Shown: positions 1 through 9,391 of the stretch, in pieces
How positions within the stretch are numbered: position 1 is the stretch's first letter
Layout: the number at the start of each line of letters is the position of its first letter
Assembly (NCBI GenBank): GCA_937958995.1
Contig: CALGAP010000009.1
Location: 1 to 64,000 of the forward strand
Direction of reading: 5' to 3'
DNA length: 64,000 nucleotides
Source: an uncultured Chitinophagaceae bacterium
GTDB taxonomy: Bacteria > Bacteroidota > Bacteroidia > Chitinophagales > Chitinophagaceae
Notes under the pieces: generated by a model
What the model was told of the DNA's origin: nothing
Database searches by the model: none
Seen by the model: only the letters and a program-made list of their open reading frames with translations
Position numbers and translations under genes: made by a program

Positions 1-115
1 CAGTTTTTGGGATTATTTAATTGAGTAGTTTCTTTAAAGTTAATCCCAAACTGTCAGATCATATTGTAGCTATTTCATATAACCTTCCTCTTAGGGCTGA
101 GTAGCGGGGTAAATG

Positions 116-1705
116 CTATTTCCCCGCTTCCTCCCACAACAACTGCACACCCGGATCCGTTTCCACCTTCTCCACATTGCCCGCCACTTTAAACGTTGCC
201 TTTACTTCCCTATGCTTCACTTGCACCGTCTTCACATCCATTTTCCCACCACTCACAATCCCTAACTCCAGGGGAAATTCAAACAACACATCCTGCTTCT
301 GCACCACCGTTATTTCCACGGACTTATTCCCCGCATCATATTTCCACTGTACATCCAGCACAGGATGACCGGGCGTAAAGAGCCACTGCTTAAAAAACTG
401 TTTCAAATCTTGCTTCGCTACCGCTTCCATCACCGCGCGGAAATCGTCAGTACTGGCGTTTTTGCCTGCATATTTTTCATAGTAAGTTCTTATGCCGCGG
501 CGAAATGCGTCATCACCCACCTGCTGGCGAAGCATGTGCAGAATAAGACCGCCTTTCTGGTATGAGTTGGCATTCAGCAATTGCATATAGTCTTTCACCG
601 AAGTATCTACTACGGGACGAGGCGATCTTTTGGCAAAGGCAATTACCTGCGCGCGGTCGTCTGACAGCATTTTGCGCGCCGCTGATTCGCCTTCCTTTTC
701 TTCCACATACATAATCGTCATGTAGGTGGCAAATCCTTCGCTCAGCCAGAGATGCGGCCAGTCGGTTTCGGTGGCCATGTCGCCAAACCATTGGTGTGCT
801 ATTTCGTGTACCACTGTATGGGCGCTTCTGCGCTGGCCGGTCACGGAACTTTCTGAGTAGAAAATGGTGTTTGCGTTTTCCAGGCCACCAAAAATTGTCT
901 TCGATTGAACGTTGGCCAGTTTTTTATAAGCGTACGGCCCCCAGTTTTTGATAAACCAGGGTAATATTTCTACCGCCACCGCATAGTCATAAAATCCTTT
1001 GTCGCGGTCTTCCGGGTAGACCCAGCTATAAATGGGAATGCCTTCCACCTCGCCGGCCAGTTGCACCGCAAATGCAGCCACGCCAATCACCATAATTTTG
1101 GTGCTGAGCGGCACTTCTTCCCTGTAATGTGTGAATTTGGTGTTCTTGTCAATATTTGTTTCTTCTACCTGCACCCCATTCGCAACCACCTGGTAATGCG
1201 CTGGTGCAGTTATCTTAAAATCAACTTTTGCTTTATCAGCCGGGTGATCCACGCAAGGCAGCCAGTTGCGCGCGCGATTGGGCCAGTTGTCGGCAAAGAA
1301 ACCGCGGTTTTTGTATTTGTTATTGGTGATGATGAGTCCGTCGGCAGGAATACCTTCATATAATATGGTCAAAGTCTTCTTATCACCCGCCCTGGCAGAG
1401 GCGGGAAAATTGATAGTAAGCAGATCGTCGGCATGGTTAAATGTAAGCGACAGATCTTTTTCCTTCACACCCATCACCATCATACCCTTACCACTCGGTT
1501 TTTTGGAAATGAGATCCAGTGTGATGGAGTTGCTTTCCTTCAGCATCGCGACCTCAATTACCGCAATGCCGGAAATGTTATCAGAAGAATCGGAAAGTCT
1601 CAGGCTGAAATCATAGTGAAGAACATCAATTACGGCGCCGGGTTTTTGCGCTTTTGCGAGAACGGACAAGCAAACAAACAGGGGCAGGAAAAAGTATTTC
1701 TTCAT
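116..1705 (-). CDS. M1 family zinc aminopeptidase, secreted
   Basis: The 529-residue protein begins with a Sec signal peptide (residues 1-20, ending LAKAQ), so it should act in the periplasm or outside. The gluzincin site is complete: HEIAH at 300-304 with the third zinc ligand E323 in LSEGFATY, giving HExxH-x18-E. A GGLEN sequence at 273-277 matches the GxMEN substrate-binding motif of M1 aminopeptidases. The family removes N-terminal residues from peptides. The protein is short for M1 and appears to lack the long C-terminal helical domain of PepN. Its ATG lies 40 bases after the stop of the MutS-like gene on the same strand, so the two may be co-transcribed. An inverted repeat (AGCGGGG at 103-109, CCCCGCT at 122-128) spans its stop codon but has no T-run on the coding side. 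Confidence 0.9.
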   Translation of the reverse strand: MKKYFFLPLFVCLSVLAKAQKPGAVIDVLHYDFSLRLSDSSDNISGIAVIEVAMLKESNSITLDLISKKPSGKGMMVMGVKEKDLSLTFNHADDLLTINFPASARAGDKKTLTILYEGIPADGLIITNNKYKNRGFFADNWPNRARNWLPCVDHPADKAKVDFKITAPAHYQVVANGVQVEETNIDKNTKFTHYREEVPLSTKIMVIGVAAFAVQLAGEVEGIPIYSWVYPEDRDKGFYDYAVAVEILPWFIKNWGPYAYKKLANVQSKTIFGGLENANTIFYSESSVTGQRRSAHTVVHEIAHQWFGDMATETDWPHLWLSEGFATYMTIMYVEEKEGESAARKMLSDDRAQVIAFAKRSPRPVVDTSVKDYMQLLNANSYQKGGLILHMLRQQVGDDAFRRGIRTYYEKYAGKNASTDDFRAVMEAVAKQDLKQFFKQWLFTPGHPVLDVQWKYDAGNKSVEITVVQKQDVLFEFPLELGIVSGGKMDVKTVQVKHREVKATFKVAGNVEKVETDPGVQLLWEEAGK

Positions 1706-1745
1706 TGAAACATTCGTTTCGATGAAGATAATTATATTCTGTCAT

Positions 1746-3062
1746 TTACAATTTTTCCAGCAGGTCTACTACCTTTTCGCGCTTTAGTATCAGGTAGCCC
1801 AGGCGGTCGTTGCTGATTCCGTCTTTTAACTGGTAGCTAAATTGCAACTGGTCATCCTTCACCGATGTCTCGAAGTATTTAAACGAAATGTTTGGGAACT
1901 TTTTCAACTCTTCGCCGATTTCATACAAGTGAGTGGAGAGAATAAAGAGCGAGTTGCGAATCTTGATCAGACCCTGTATCACTGCCGAAGAGCATTTCAT
2001 GGCATCCTGCACGTTGGTGCCTTTAAAGAGCTCATCGATCAGCACCAGCCATTTGCGGCCATCATTAATTTTCAGGATCGTATTCTTGATGCGCTGCACC
2101 TCGTTGAAAAAATAGCTTTCGCCTTTGGCGATATTGTCGGCCACGTTAATATTGCTGAGCAGTCCGTCGAAAATTGTGAGGCGCAGACTGCCGGCTGGCA
2201 CGCCCATGCCGAGATGAGCCAGGAAAACCGCGCTACCCACCGCCTTGATCAGCGTGCTTTTGCCGGCCATATTGGCGCCGGTGAGGAAAAGAAAATTGCT
2301 TTCGGGACTCATTCGAATGTCATAGGCAACGGGGTGGGGCAGCAGTATGTGATATAAATCCCGTGCGTCGATGAGGGGTTGCGATTGATTGACAAACTCC
2401 GGGAAACTGAGATTGAATTTTTTAAAGGCCATGGCCATCGAATACCAGGCATCGAGACGGCCGAAAATATCAATCAATTCCATAGCCTGCGAGCGGAATT
2501 CGTGCTGGATGAAATGGCCGTAGTAAATTGTCTCGGTCCAGGAAAAACTCTTGCGCGGTTCGCGGGCAATAAGGCTTTGCAGTTTGGGTTTGTTGATCAA
2601 AGAACGCGCGCGTTGCAGGTAACTGCGCAACAAGCCGGGTGTGTTGTCGCCATCGAGCAATTGAATCAGTTGCTGTATGCCACGAACAAAGTCTGCAAAG
2701 TGAGAGATGGAATATCTTACAAGCGAAAAATCGGGTGAGTGAAAAATCTTATAGGTAAACGCGTTCATGAAATTGGCGCTGGCCGGCATCAGGTCGATAT
2801 TACTGTCATAAAATTTTTCGATCACCATTATGGTGCCGTTCGAGATCGATTCGGGCCAGTGTTCGGCATTGTCGAGAATCAGTTTGACGATCTGCTGCGT
2901 TTCGCGTATCGGTTTGGGATCACTGAAAGGATTGGCAAAAAATTTGGCGAGCCAGTCGCGGCCCTGCGTGGTACGGGTGAGGTTCAGGCGGTGAAAGATC
3001 GAAAATTCTTCCTCCGACTGAAAAATGGATAGATCGTTATATGTCGTAATATCCAGCTCCAT
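1746..3062 (-). CDS. MutS-family ATPase without mismatch-recognition domain
   Basis: The 438-residue protein has the MutS ATPase core in its C-terminal half: Walker A GANMAGKST near residues 258-266, Walker B followed by a signature (VLIDELFKGTN) and an STH switch (LSTHLYEIGE). The N-terminal half is helical and resembles the MutS core/lever region, but the mismatch-binding domain I and the Phe-x-Glu motif are absent, and there is no Smr nuclease domain, so it is neither canonical MutS (about 860 residues) nor MutS2. Small MutS-related proteins of this size are common in Bacteroidota and their role is unknown; a DNA-junction or repair function is inference. It sits between pyrC and the M1 peptidase, all on the minus strand, 12 bases after the pyrC stop. 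Confidence 0.85.
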   Translation of the reverse strand: MELDITTYNDLSIFQSEEEFSIFHRLNLTRTTQGRDWLAKFFANPFSDPKPIRETQQIVKLILDNAEHWPESISNGTIMVIEKFYDSNIDLMPASANFMNAFTYKIFHSPDFSLVRYSISHFADFVRGIQQLIQLLDGDNTPGLLRSYLQRARSLINKPKLQSLIAREPRKSFSWTETIYYGHFIQHEFRSQAMELIDIFGRLDAWYSMAMAFKKFNLSFPEFVNQSQPLIDARDLYHILLPHPVAYDIRMSPESNFLFLTGANMAGKSTLIKAVGSAVFLAHLGMGVPAGSLRLTIFDGLLSNINVADNIAKGESYFFNEVQRIKNTILKINDGRKWLVLIDELFKGTNVQDAMKCSSAVIQGLIKIRNSLFILSTHLYEIGEELKKFPNISFKYFETSVKDDQLQFSYQLKDGISNDRLGYLILKREKVVDLLEKL

Positions 3063-3074
3063 AATTGAAAATAC

Positions 3075-4418
3075 TCAATTGCGTTTAAAGAGCAACCGTT
3101 GTCCTTTCTGAGATTCATCCCATACACCATCTCCATAAACCAAATGCCCGTTTACAAAAGTATTGGTGACCGCGGCAGGGAAAGTTAAGCCTTCCAGCGG
3201 GCTCCAGCCGCATTTATACAGGATATTTTCTTTCGAAACAGTAGTAGTCTTATTCATATCCACCATCACCAGGTCGGCCCAGTAACCTTCGCGTATAAAC
3301 CCGCGGTCCGCAATCTGAAAACAGCGTGCCACGGCATGACTCATTTTTTCTGCCACTTTTTCTAAACTGATTTTTCCTTCCTTCACATAATGCAGCATCA
3401 GCAACAGCGAATGTTGCACCAACGGCAGCCCGGCATGTGCTTTTTCATAACTACCACTTTTCTCTTCGATAGTATGCGGTGCATGATCGGTGGCGATCAC
3501 ATCCAGCCGGTCGTCGAGCAGGGCTGTCCATAATGCTTCCCGGTTATGAGGCGCTTTGATGGCAGGATTGCACTTGATCTTGTTGCCCAGCGTTGCGTAA
3601 TCATCGCTGGTAAAATGCAGATGGTGCACGCATACCTCGGCAGTGATGCGCTTATCTTCCAACGGCAGCATATTGGTGAAAAGCGACAACTCTTTTTCTG
3701 TGCTGATATGCAGGATATGCAGACGGCTATTATACTTTTTTGCGAATTGAATGGCTGCCAGCGAAGATTCAAAGCAGCCATTTTCATCGCGTATCAACGG
3801 GTGATCCGATGGCTGCAACTCGCCTTTTTCTTTTTTCAGTCTTTCGTAATTGGCCTTGATGATCTTTTCATCTTCGCAATGCGTGGCTATCAGTACTTCG
3901 CTTTCGCGGAAGAGTTTGTCGAGCGTGAGGTAATTGTCAACCAATAACCCCCCGGTAGAAGAACCCATGAATATTTTGATACCGCAGATCTCATTCTTAC
4001 GTTCATTGGTGCGCAGCGCTTCATCGGCATTATCATTGCTGGTGCCCATGAAGAATGAATAGTTTGCCAGCGAAGTGGCTGCCCCGATACGGTATTTATC
4101 TTCCAGCAATTGCTGGGTAAAAACCGGCGGCACGGTATTGGGCATTTCCATAAAAGAGGTGACACCACCCGCCACGGCGGCTTTCGATTCGGTATAGATG
4201 GTGGCTTTATGCGTAAGACCGGGTTCACGAAAATGTACCTGGTCGTCGATAGCGCCGGGTAATAAAAAATTACCTTCACCGTTAATCTCCTTTACGCGGA
4301 ACGCAGGATTGACCTGGCCGGCGATTTTTTCGATGCGCCCGTTTTTCAACAACACATCGCTGGCAACCGATTCCCCTTCATTAACCACGGTTATGTTCTT
4401 AATCAGGTAATTTTGCAT
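3075..4418 (-). CDS. pyrC: Dihydroorotase
   Basis: The 447-residue protein matches dihydroorotase, the amidohydrolase that interconverts carbamoyl-aspartate and dihydroorotate in pyrimidine synthesis. Visible motifs are DDQVHFREPG at 58-67, the candidate carboxylated lysine in GIKIFMGSS, ATHCEDE, LHILHIST and ATDHAPHT. The first histidine of the usual HxH metal pair is a glutamine here (Q60); the same DDQVHFREPG string is known to me from other Bacteroidota dihydroorotases such as that of Porphyromonas, so it looks lineage-typical and not a sign of inactivity. Only 30 bases separate its ATG from the divergent gene at 4449, so the two promoters must overlap or lie partly within coding sequence. 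Confidence 0.93.
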   Translation of the reverse strand: MQNYLIKNITVVNEGESVASDVLLKNGRIEKIAGQVNPAFRVKEINGEGNFLLPGAIDDQVHFREPGLTHKATIYTESKAAVAGGVTSFMEMPNTVPPVFTQQLLEDKYRIGAATSLANYSFFMGTSNDNADEALRTNERKNEICGIKIFMGSSTGGLLVDNYLTLDKLFRESEVLIATHCEDEKIIKANYERLKKEKGELQPSDHPLIRDENGCFESSLAAIQFAKKYNSRLHILHISTEKELSLFTNMLPLEDKRITAEVCVHHLHFTSDDYATLGNKIKCNPAIKAPHNREALWTALLDDRLDVIATDHAPHTIEEKSGSYEKAHAGLPLVQHSLLLMLHYVKEGKISLEKVAEKMSHAVARCFQIADRGFIREGYWADLVMVDMNKTTTVSKENILYKCGWSPLEGLTFPAAVTNTFVNGHLVYGDGVWDESQKGQRLLFKRN

Positions 4419-4448
4419 ATCTTGAAAAAATAATATTGATCAGCAATC

Positions 4449-6143
4449 ATGCAATATATTATAAAAACCATTGCGGCTTTATTGCTTTTAGTGTTTCCTT
4501 TCATCTCTTTTTCCCAAGCCACCTATCTTCCGCAAGGCTATAAGCACCAGCAGTTACTCGACAGGCTCGAAATTTTGCTGCAGCGCAACAATGAGCTGAA
4601 CATGAACACCGTGAAACCGCTCAGCCGTCGTACAGCGGTAAGGATCGGCGAGATGGCCGACTCGCTGCAGGCAAGTGGCTCGCTGCTGCTCACACCGGTT
4701 GATCAATACAACCTTCGCAGCCTGCTGATGAATAATTCAGAATGGGTGACAGGCGATAAGTCAGATTTTGCGAGTAAGAAACCGATATGGAACACCTTTT
4801 ATAAAACAAAAGCCAACTTTATAGAGGTAGATGAAAAGGATTTTTTCCTGGTCGTCAACCCGGTTGTGCAGCAGCAACAATCTATTGAGAGCGATAACGA
4901 TGAGCGCGTTTTCTTGAATTCAAAAGGTCTTACCCTGCGCGGCCTTATAGCAAAACGCATTGGTTTCTCCGCTTACATCACCGACAACCAGGAACGCGGT
5001 CCGCAGTTTGTGCAGCAACGCATCATTGACTTCGATGCCGTGCCCGGCGTAGGTTTCTATAAAGATTTTAAGAAAACGGCTACTGATTATATCGACGCGC
5101 GCGGCTCCATCCATTTTACCGCGGCAAAATATCTCGACTTCCAGTTTGGTTACGATAAAAATTTTATTGGCAATGGCTATCGCAGTTTGTTCCTGAGCGA
5201 TTTTGGCAACAGTTATCTTTTCCTGAAGATCAACACGCGTATCTGGAAGATCGATTATATGAACCTGTTTATGGAGCTGGTGCCGCAAACGATTCATATC
5301 AGTGCGGGCAATAAACTGCTCGATAATAAATACGCCGCCATTCATCACCTGAGTGTGAATGTGGCGCCCTGGCTGAACATAGGCCTTTTCGAGGCGGTGG
5401 TATTTGGCAGAAAAAATCGTTTTTCACTTTCATATCTTAACCCCATCATATTTCTCCGAGCCACCGAACAGCAAAACGGCAGCGCCGACAATGCTTTGAT
5501 TGGCCTGGACTTTAAAGCGAATGTGGCCAAACGTTTTCAGTTTTACGGTCAATTTCTGCTCGATGAATTTGTGTTGAAAGAAATCCGATCAGGCGACGGC
5601 TGGTGGGCGAATAAATTCGGTCTGCAACTCGGCGGAAAATATATCAACGCTTTTGGACTGAACAACCTCGATCTGCAGGGCGAGATCAACCTGGCGCGAC
5701 CCTTCACGTATTCGCATTTTGATTCTGTTTCTAATTACACACATTATAATCAACCGCTGGCCCATCCGCTCGGCGCCAATTTCGTGGAAGCTATCGGTAT
5801 TGTACGTTACCAGCCGCATCCGAAATGGACGGGCTCGGCCAGGCTTATTCTCTGGAAACAAGGCATCGATTCCGGCGCGAGCAATGTGGGCACCAATATC
5901 TTCCGGTTAAATACTGATCGTCCCGCCGGCAATTATGGATACGAACTTCCCAACGGTCCCCGCACTACCGGCGTGAATGCGCAGCTGTTAGTTTCTTATG
6001 AATTAAAAGAAAACATTTTCCTGGAGGCTTCTGCTCTGATCAGGAGATGGAAGGCCGGACTGGCTGGCATTCCTGATATGAATACTTCTGTGATTACCGC
6101 GGGAATCAGGATGAATATGTTTAGGCGAGAGTATGATTATTGA
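4449..6143 (+). CDS. Outer-membrane beta-barrel protein, Wzi/RemB-like
   Basis: The 564-residue protein has a signal peptide (residues 1-22, ending FSQA) and then many alternating aromatic/polar strands typical of an outer-membrane barrel (for example YLDFQFGYDKNFIGNGYRSL and the closing strands near the C-terminus ending FRREYDY). The GYDKNFIGNGYRSLFLSD region resembles Bacteroidota proteins annotated as capsule assembly Wzi or gliding protein RemB. A role in anchoring surface polysaccharide or in motility is inference from that resemblance. The gene is divergent from pyrC and is followed by a long hairpin at 6254-6311 that can terminate it. Confidence 0.65.
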   Translation: MQYIIKTIAALLLLVFPFISFSQATYLPQGYKHQQLLDRLEILLQRNNELNMNTVKPLSRRTAVRIGEMADSLQASGSLLLTPVDQYNLRSLLMNNSEWVTGDKSDFASKKPIWNTFYKTKANFIEVDEKDFFLVVNPVVQQQQSIESDNDERVFLNSKGLTLRGLIAKRIGFSAYITDNQERGPQFVQQRIIDFDAVPGVGFYKDFKKTATDYIDARGSIHFTAAKYLDFQFGYDKNFIGNGYRSLFLSDFGNSYLFLKINTRIWKIDYMNLFMELVPQTIHISAGNKLLDNKYAAIHHLSVNVAPWLNIGLFEAVVFGRKNRFSLSYLNPIIFLRATEQQNGSADNALIGLDFKANVAKRFQFYGQFLLDEFVLKEIRSGDGWWANKFGLQLGGKYINAFGLNNLDLQGEINLARPFTYSHFDSVSNYTHYNQPLAHPLGANFVEAIGIVRYQPHPKWTGSARLILWKQGIDSGASNVGTNIFRLNTDRPAGNYGYELPNGPRTTGVNAQLLVSYELKENIFLEASALIRRWKAGLAGIPDMNTSVITAGIRMNMFRREYDY

Positions 6144-6204
6144 GGCGTCGGTTGGGAATGTTGAATTTAAATCTGAACAAGGAATCTGAATAGAGGGTTG
6201 TGCA

Positions 6205-6309
6205 CCTGTCATTGCGGGAAGTGGTTAGTAATCGTAGCTGGCCGCTGACAGCGAAATAGCGACGAAGCAATCTAAAACGCTGACTAATTAGATTGCTTCG
6301 TCGCTATTT
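6205..6309. repeat. REP-like intergenic element with 22-bp perfect inverted repeat
   Basis: The left part reads CCTGTCATTGCGGGAAG (6205-6221). The right part has perfect 22-base arms at 6254-6275 and 6288-6309 (core GCGACGAAGCAATCT) around a 12-base loop. The CATTGCG and CGACGAAGCAATCT strings belong to a widespread palindromic repeat of Bacteroidota intergenic regions. A fragment of the same element in inverse orientation occurs at 21609-21627. Confidence 0.7.
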
Positions 6310-6311
6310 TT
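6254..6311 (+). terminator. Long hairpin acting as probable terminator
   Basis: The 22-bp stem is followed by TTTTT on the plus strand, about 110 bases after the stop of the Wzi/RemB-like gene. It also lies at the 3' end of the convergent efflux operon, but that side lacks a T-run. Confidence 0.55.
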
Positions 6312-6313
6312 CA

Positions 6314-9300
6314 TCACAGCTCAGCCACTTTCGGCGCGAGCAACTTGTACAACACCGGCGTTACCACTCTCGTCAAAATGGTGGAGCTTACCAATCCGCC
6401 AATAATCACCAGCGCCAGCGGCGAATAGAGCGGATTGTTTTCAATTACCAACGGCATCAAACCTCCGATGGCTGTCAGAGTAGTGAGAATAATAGGTATA
6501 AACCTGGTCTCACCGGCTTCCTGTATGGCTTCATCCAGCGGCATGCCCTGGCGGCGAAGCTGGTCGGTGTAGTCGACGAGCAAAATCGAGTTTTTGACCT
6601 CGATGCCGATTAAGGCAATCAAACCGATGACTGCTACGAAAGAGAATGTGTTGCCTGTAGCTAACAACATCAGCACAGCGCCGATGATACCCAAAGGAAT
6701 TACTGATAACACGATCAGCGTACTCTTGAAGGTTTTGAACTCGAGTATCAGCGTGCCGAGTATCCCGAAGATGGTAATCAGCACGATGGTACCCAGGCCG
6801 CCGAAAGTCTCCTGGCTGGCTTCCACCTCACCGGCGGCCACATAGTGTGAGCCGGCGGGGAACTGCATGGTATCGAGTTTTTTCAACAGTTCGCTGGTAA
6901 CCTTTTGCGTGTTGTAGCCGCTTCTTACAAAGGCGGTCACCACGGTGTACCGGTCTTTATCGTAATGGTTGATGGCTGTTGGCGAAGTTTGAAAACGAAT
7001 ATCGGCCAGTTGACTCAGCGGAATGGTTGAACCATTGTTGCTGCTTACATATATTTTTCCAAACGCATCGAAGGTCTGTCTCTCTTCGCGCGGCAGTGTA
7101 ACGTTGATATTGTATTCGTCGCCATTCTCTTTTCTGAATTTGCCGATATTGAGACCGGCAATCGCCATGCGCACGGTGCGGTCTATCTCGTGCACGGGCA
7201 CGCCCAGCATGCCTGCTTTTTCCTTATTCACTTTCACGCGCAAGTCGGTTTTTAAGGTGGTCAGTTCGTTGTTGACATACATCGTGCCCTCGGTCTTCCT
7301 GATCAGGTCTTCCACGCGAAATGACAAGGCGCGCAGCGTGTCGAGGTTTTCACTGAATATGCGTATGGCGATGGGGGCTTCCACGGGAGGGCCCTGCTCA
7401 AAGTCTTTCACTTCGATCTTGGCATTGGGATAATCCTTAAAGGCCACGCGCAATTCATCTATCAGTTTGCGTTTTTTAGAGGGCGGAGTCTTTTTCAACT
7501 GTACAAAAATCTGCGCGTAGTTGCTCATGTCATTTTGCGGAATCACATTATAGTAAATGCGCGGGTTGCCGCGCCCCACATTGGTGGCGTAATTTTTCAG
7601 ATCGGGTATTTCAGCGATTCTTTTCTCTACATCGCGTGCCACTTTATCGGTAGCCTGCAGGCTGGTGCCCAGGGGCGTTTCGATATTTACCAGGAACATT
7701 GGTTTTTCCGAAGCAGGAAACACGCTGAAACCCACCACCGGCACCAGTGCCAGCGAACCCACAAATATGCCCAGCGCTATTAGCAGCGTAGTGATGGGTC
7801 GTGCAATGGCATGATGCAAAAGTTTGCGGTAAGAGCCGCTCACGAATTTTTTAAGTCCGCGCAGGAACAAATTTCCCTCGGGATTTTCGTGTTTGCTGAG
7901 TATGCGGCTCGAAAGGAACGGTACGATGGTGAGCGACACAAAGAGCGAAGCCAGCACGGTAGTTACTACGGCGGCAGGCAGACTGCGAATAAAATCTCCC
8001 GCGCTTTCGGGCAGGAACATCAGCGGTAAAAAGGCGAAGATGAGCGTGGCGGTGCAACCAACTACCGCGAGCCCGATTTGTTTGGTGGCAGCCATGGCCG
8101 CTTCGCGGCGGCTGTAGCCCATGCGCAAATGCCTTTCGATATTTTCAACCACCACAATGCTGTCGTCAACCAGTAAACCCAGCGCTACTATCAAGCCCAC
8201 AATGCTCAGCTGGTTGATGCTGATGCCAAACATATCGAGCAGGAACAAACCGATGGCCAGCGAGAGCGGAATGGAGATCATCACCACTACCGATGCGCGG
8301 AAGCCGAGCGGCAGCAGTGTGAGCAATACGAGGAAAATAGCTATGGAAAAATCGCGCGCAAAACCGCCGAGACGTTTGCGCACACTATCGGCATTGTCGA
8401 AACTTTGTTCAAACTGGATGTATCTGGGTAAATCTTTTTTGAATTGTTCCAGCACGGGCTTCATCTGGTCTTCAACAGCAAAAATGTTGGTGCCGTCTTT
8501 CCGGCTGGCTGTCACAAACACGCCCCGTTTGCCATTGAGTCGCGCCAGGTAAGTCTGTTCTTCGTAATTCAGTTCCACGTCGGCCACATCCTTTACATAT
8601 ACCTGTTTGCCACCTGCGCTGCTGACGATAGTGTTTTTTATTTCTTCCAGCGATTGATAGTTGCCGCTGGTTTTGATATTGAATTTTTTCGAACCCATCT
8701 CGATGCTGCCACCGGGAATATTTACATTCTCGCTTTGGATGGCCCCCAGTATGCGGTTGATGGGGATCTTGTATTGTGCCAGGCGTTCCGGTTTTATCGA
8801 TACACGCACTTGTTGCTGGGGAAAGGCCCAGTTTTCAACGTTCTTCAGCGACTTTACTTTTTCAAGACGTTCTTTCAGTTCTTTGCTCCATTTTTCGAGC
8901 TCGCTGTACGGCGCGGTCTCGCTGAGCAATGCCACCTGGATGATGTTTACGTCGGAAGGCGTGAACTTCTGTACCTCTAAACTCAGAATATCCTGTGGCA
9001 GCGAGCTGCGCAGCGCATCGAGTTCGCGCACCACGTCCTGGTATTTTTTGTCGGGATCGGTATCGTATTTAAACTCGATGGTGATTACGGCCAGCCCATC
9101 GTCAATGCGCGAGCGGATGCGTTTGATATCATCCAGTTCGTTCATTTTTTTCTCGATGGGGTCCACCACCAGGTCTTCCATATCTTTTGGGCTGGTGCCG
9201 GGATAAACGACTACGGCGGCAAACTGCGGTGCCTGGAAATCGGGATCCTCACCGCGCGGCATATTGAGCAACGAATTCACGCCAATGGCAATCAGCATCA

Positions 9301-9355
9301 CGAATACGATCAGCGTGAATTGATAATTTTTTACGGAGAAGTCTGTTATTTTCAT
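6314..9355 (-). CDS. RND efflux permease, AcrB/MexB-like
   Basis: The 1013-residue protein has the full RND length and topology: one N-terminal membrane helix, a large periplasmic loop, a helix block, a second loop and a final helix block. The proton-relay pair is present (D397-D398 in GLLVDDSIVVVENIERH) together with the partner lysine in IGIEVKNSILLVDY. It should be the inner-membrane proton-driven pump of a tripartite exporter; the substrate cannot be read from the sequence. It is the last gene of the operon tolC-adaptor-permease. Its start is preceded directly by two GATTGAA units on the plus strand (TTCAATC on the coding strand), 36 bases after the adaptor stop. Confidence 0.93.
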   Translation of the reverse strand: MKITDFSVKNYQFTLIVFVMLIAIGVNSLLNMPRGEDPDFQAPQFAAVVVYPGTSPKDMEDLVVDPIEKKMNELDDIKRIRSRIDDGLAVITIEFKYDTDPDKKYQDVVRELDALRSSLPQDILSLEVQKFTPSDVNIIQVALLSETAPYSELEKWSKELKERLEKVKSLKNVENWAFPQQQVRVSIKPERLAQYKIPINRILGAIQSENVNIPGGSIEMGSKKFNIKTSGNYQSLEEIKNTIVSSAGGKQVYVKDVADVELNYEEQTYLARLNGKRGVFVTASRKDGTNIFAVEDQMKPVLEQFKKDLPRYIQFEQSFDNADSVRKRLGGFARDFSIAIFLVLLTLLPLGFRASVVVMISIPLSLAIGLFLLDMFGISINQLSIVGLIVALGLLVDDSIVVVENIERHLRMGYSRREAAMAATKQIGLAVVGCTATLIFAFLPLMFLPESAGDFIRSLPAAVVTTVLASLFVSLTIVPFLSSRILSKHENPEGNLFLRGLKKFVSGSYRKLLHHAIARPITTLLIALGIFVGSLALVPVVGFSVFPASEKPMFLVNIETPLGTSLQATDKVARDVEKRIAEIPDLKNYATNVGRGNPRIYYNVIPQNDMSNYAQIFVQLKKTPPSKKRKLIDELRVAFKDYPNAKIEVKDFEQGPPVEAPIAIRIFSENLDTLRALSFRVEDLIRKTEGTMYVNNELTTLKTDLRVKVNKEKAGMLGVPVHEIDRTVRMAIAGLNIGKFRKENGDEYNINVTLPREERQTFDAFGKIYVSSNNGSTIPLSQLADIRFQTSPTAINHYDKDRYTVVTAFVRSGYNTQKVTSELLKKLDTMQFPAGSHYVAAGEVEASQETFGGLGTIVLITIFGILGTLILEFKTFKSTLIVLSVIPLGIIGAVLMLLATGNTFSFVAVIGLIALIGIEVKNSILLVDYTDQLRRQGMPLDEAIQEAGETRFIPIILTTLTAIGGLMPLVIENNPLYSPLALVIIGGLVSSTILTRVVTPVLYKLLAPKVAEL

Positions 9356-9369
9356 GATTGAAGATTGAA
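9356..9369 (-). repeat. Two TTCAATC heptads abutting a start codon
   Basis: On the coding strand the last 14 bases before the permease ATG are TTCAATCTTCAATC. The same heptads precede the starts at 21694 and 24435. Confidence 0.6.
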
Positions 9370-9391
9370 AGATTTATCTGGATCACGGATT

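Noticed and set aside
103..128. Inverted repeat over the stop codon of the M1 peptidase as terminator
   Set aside because: There is no T-run on the coding strand after the stem.
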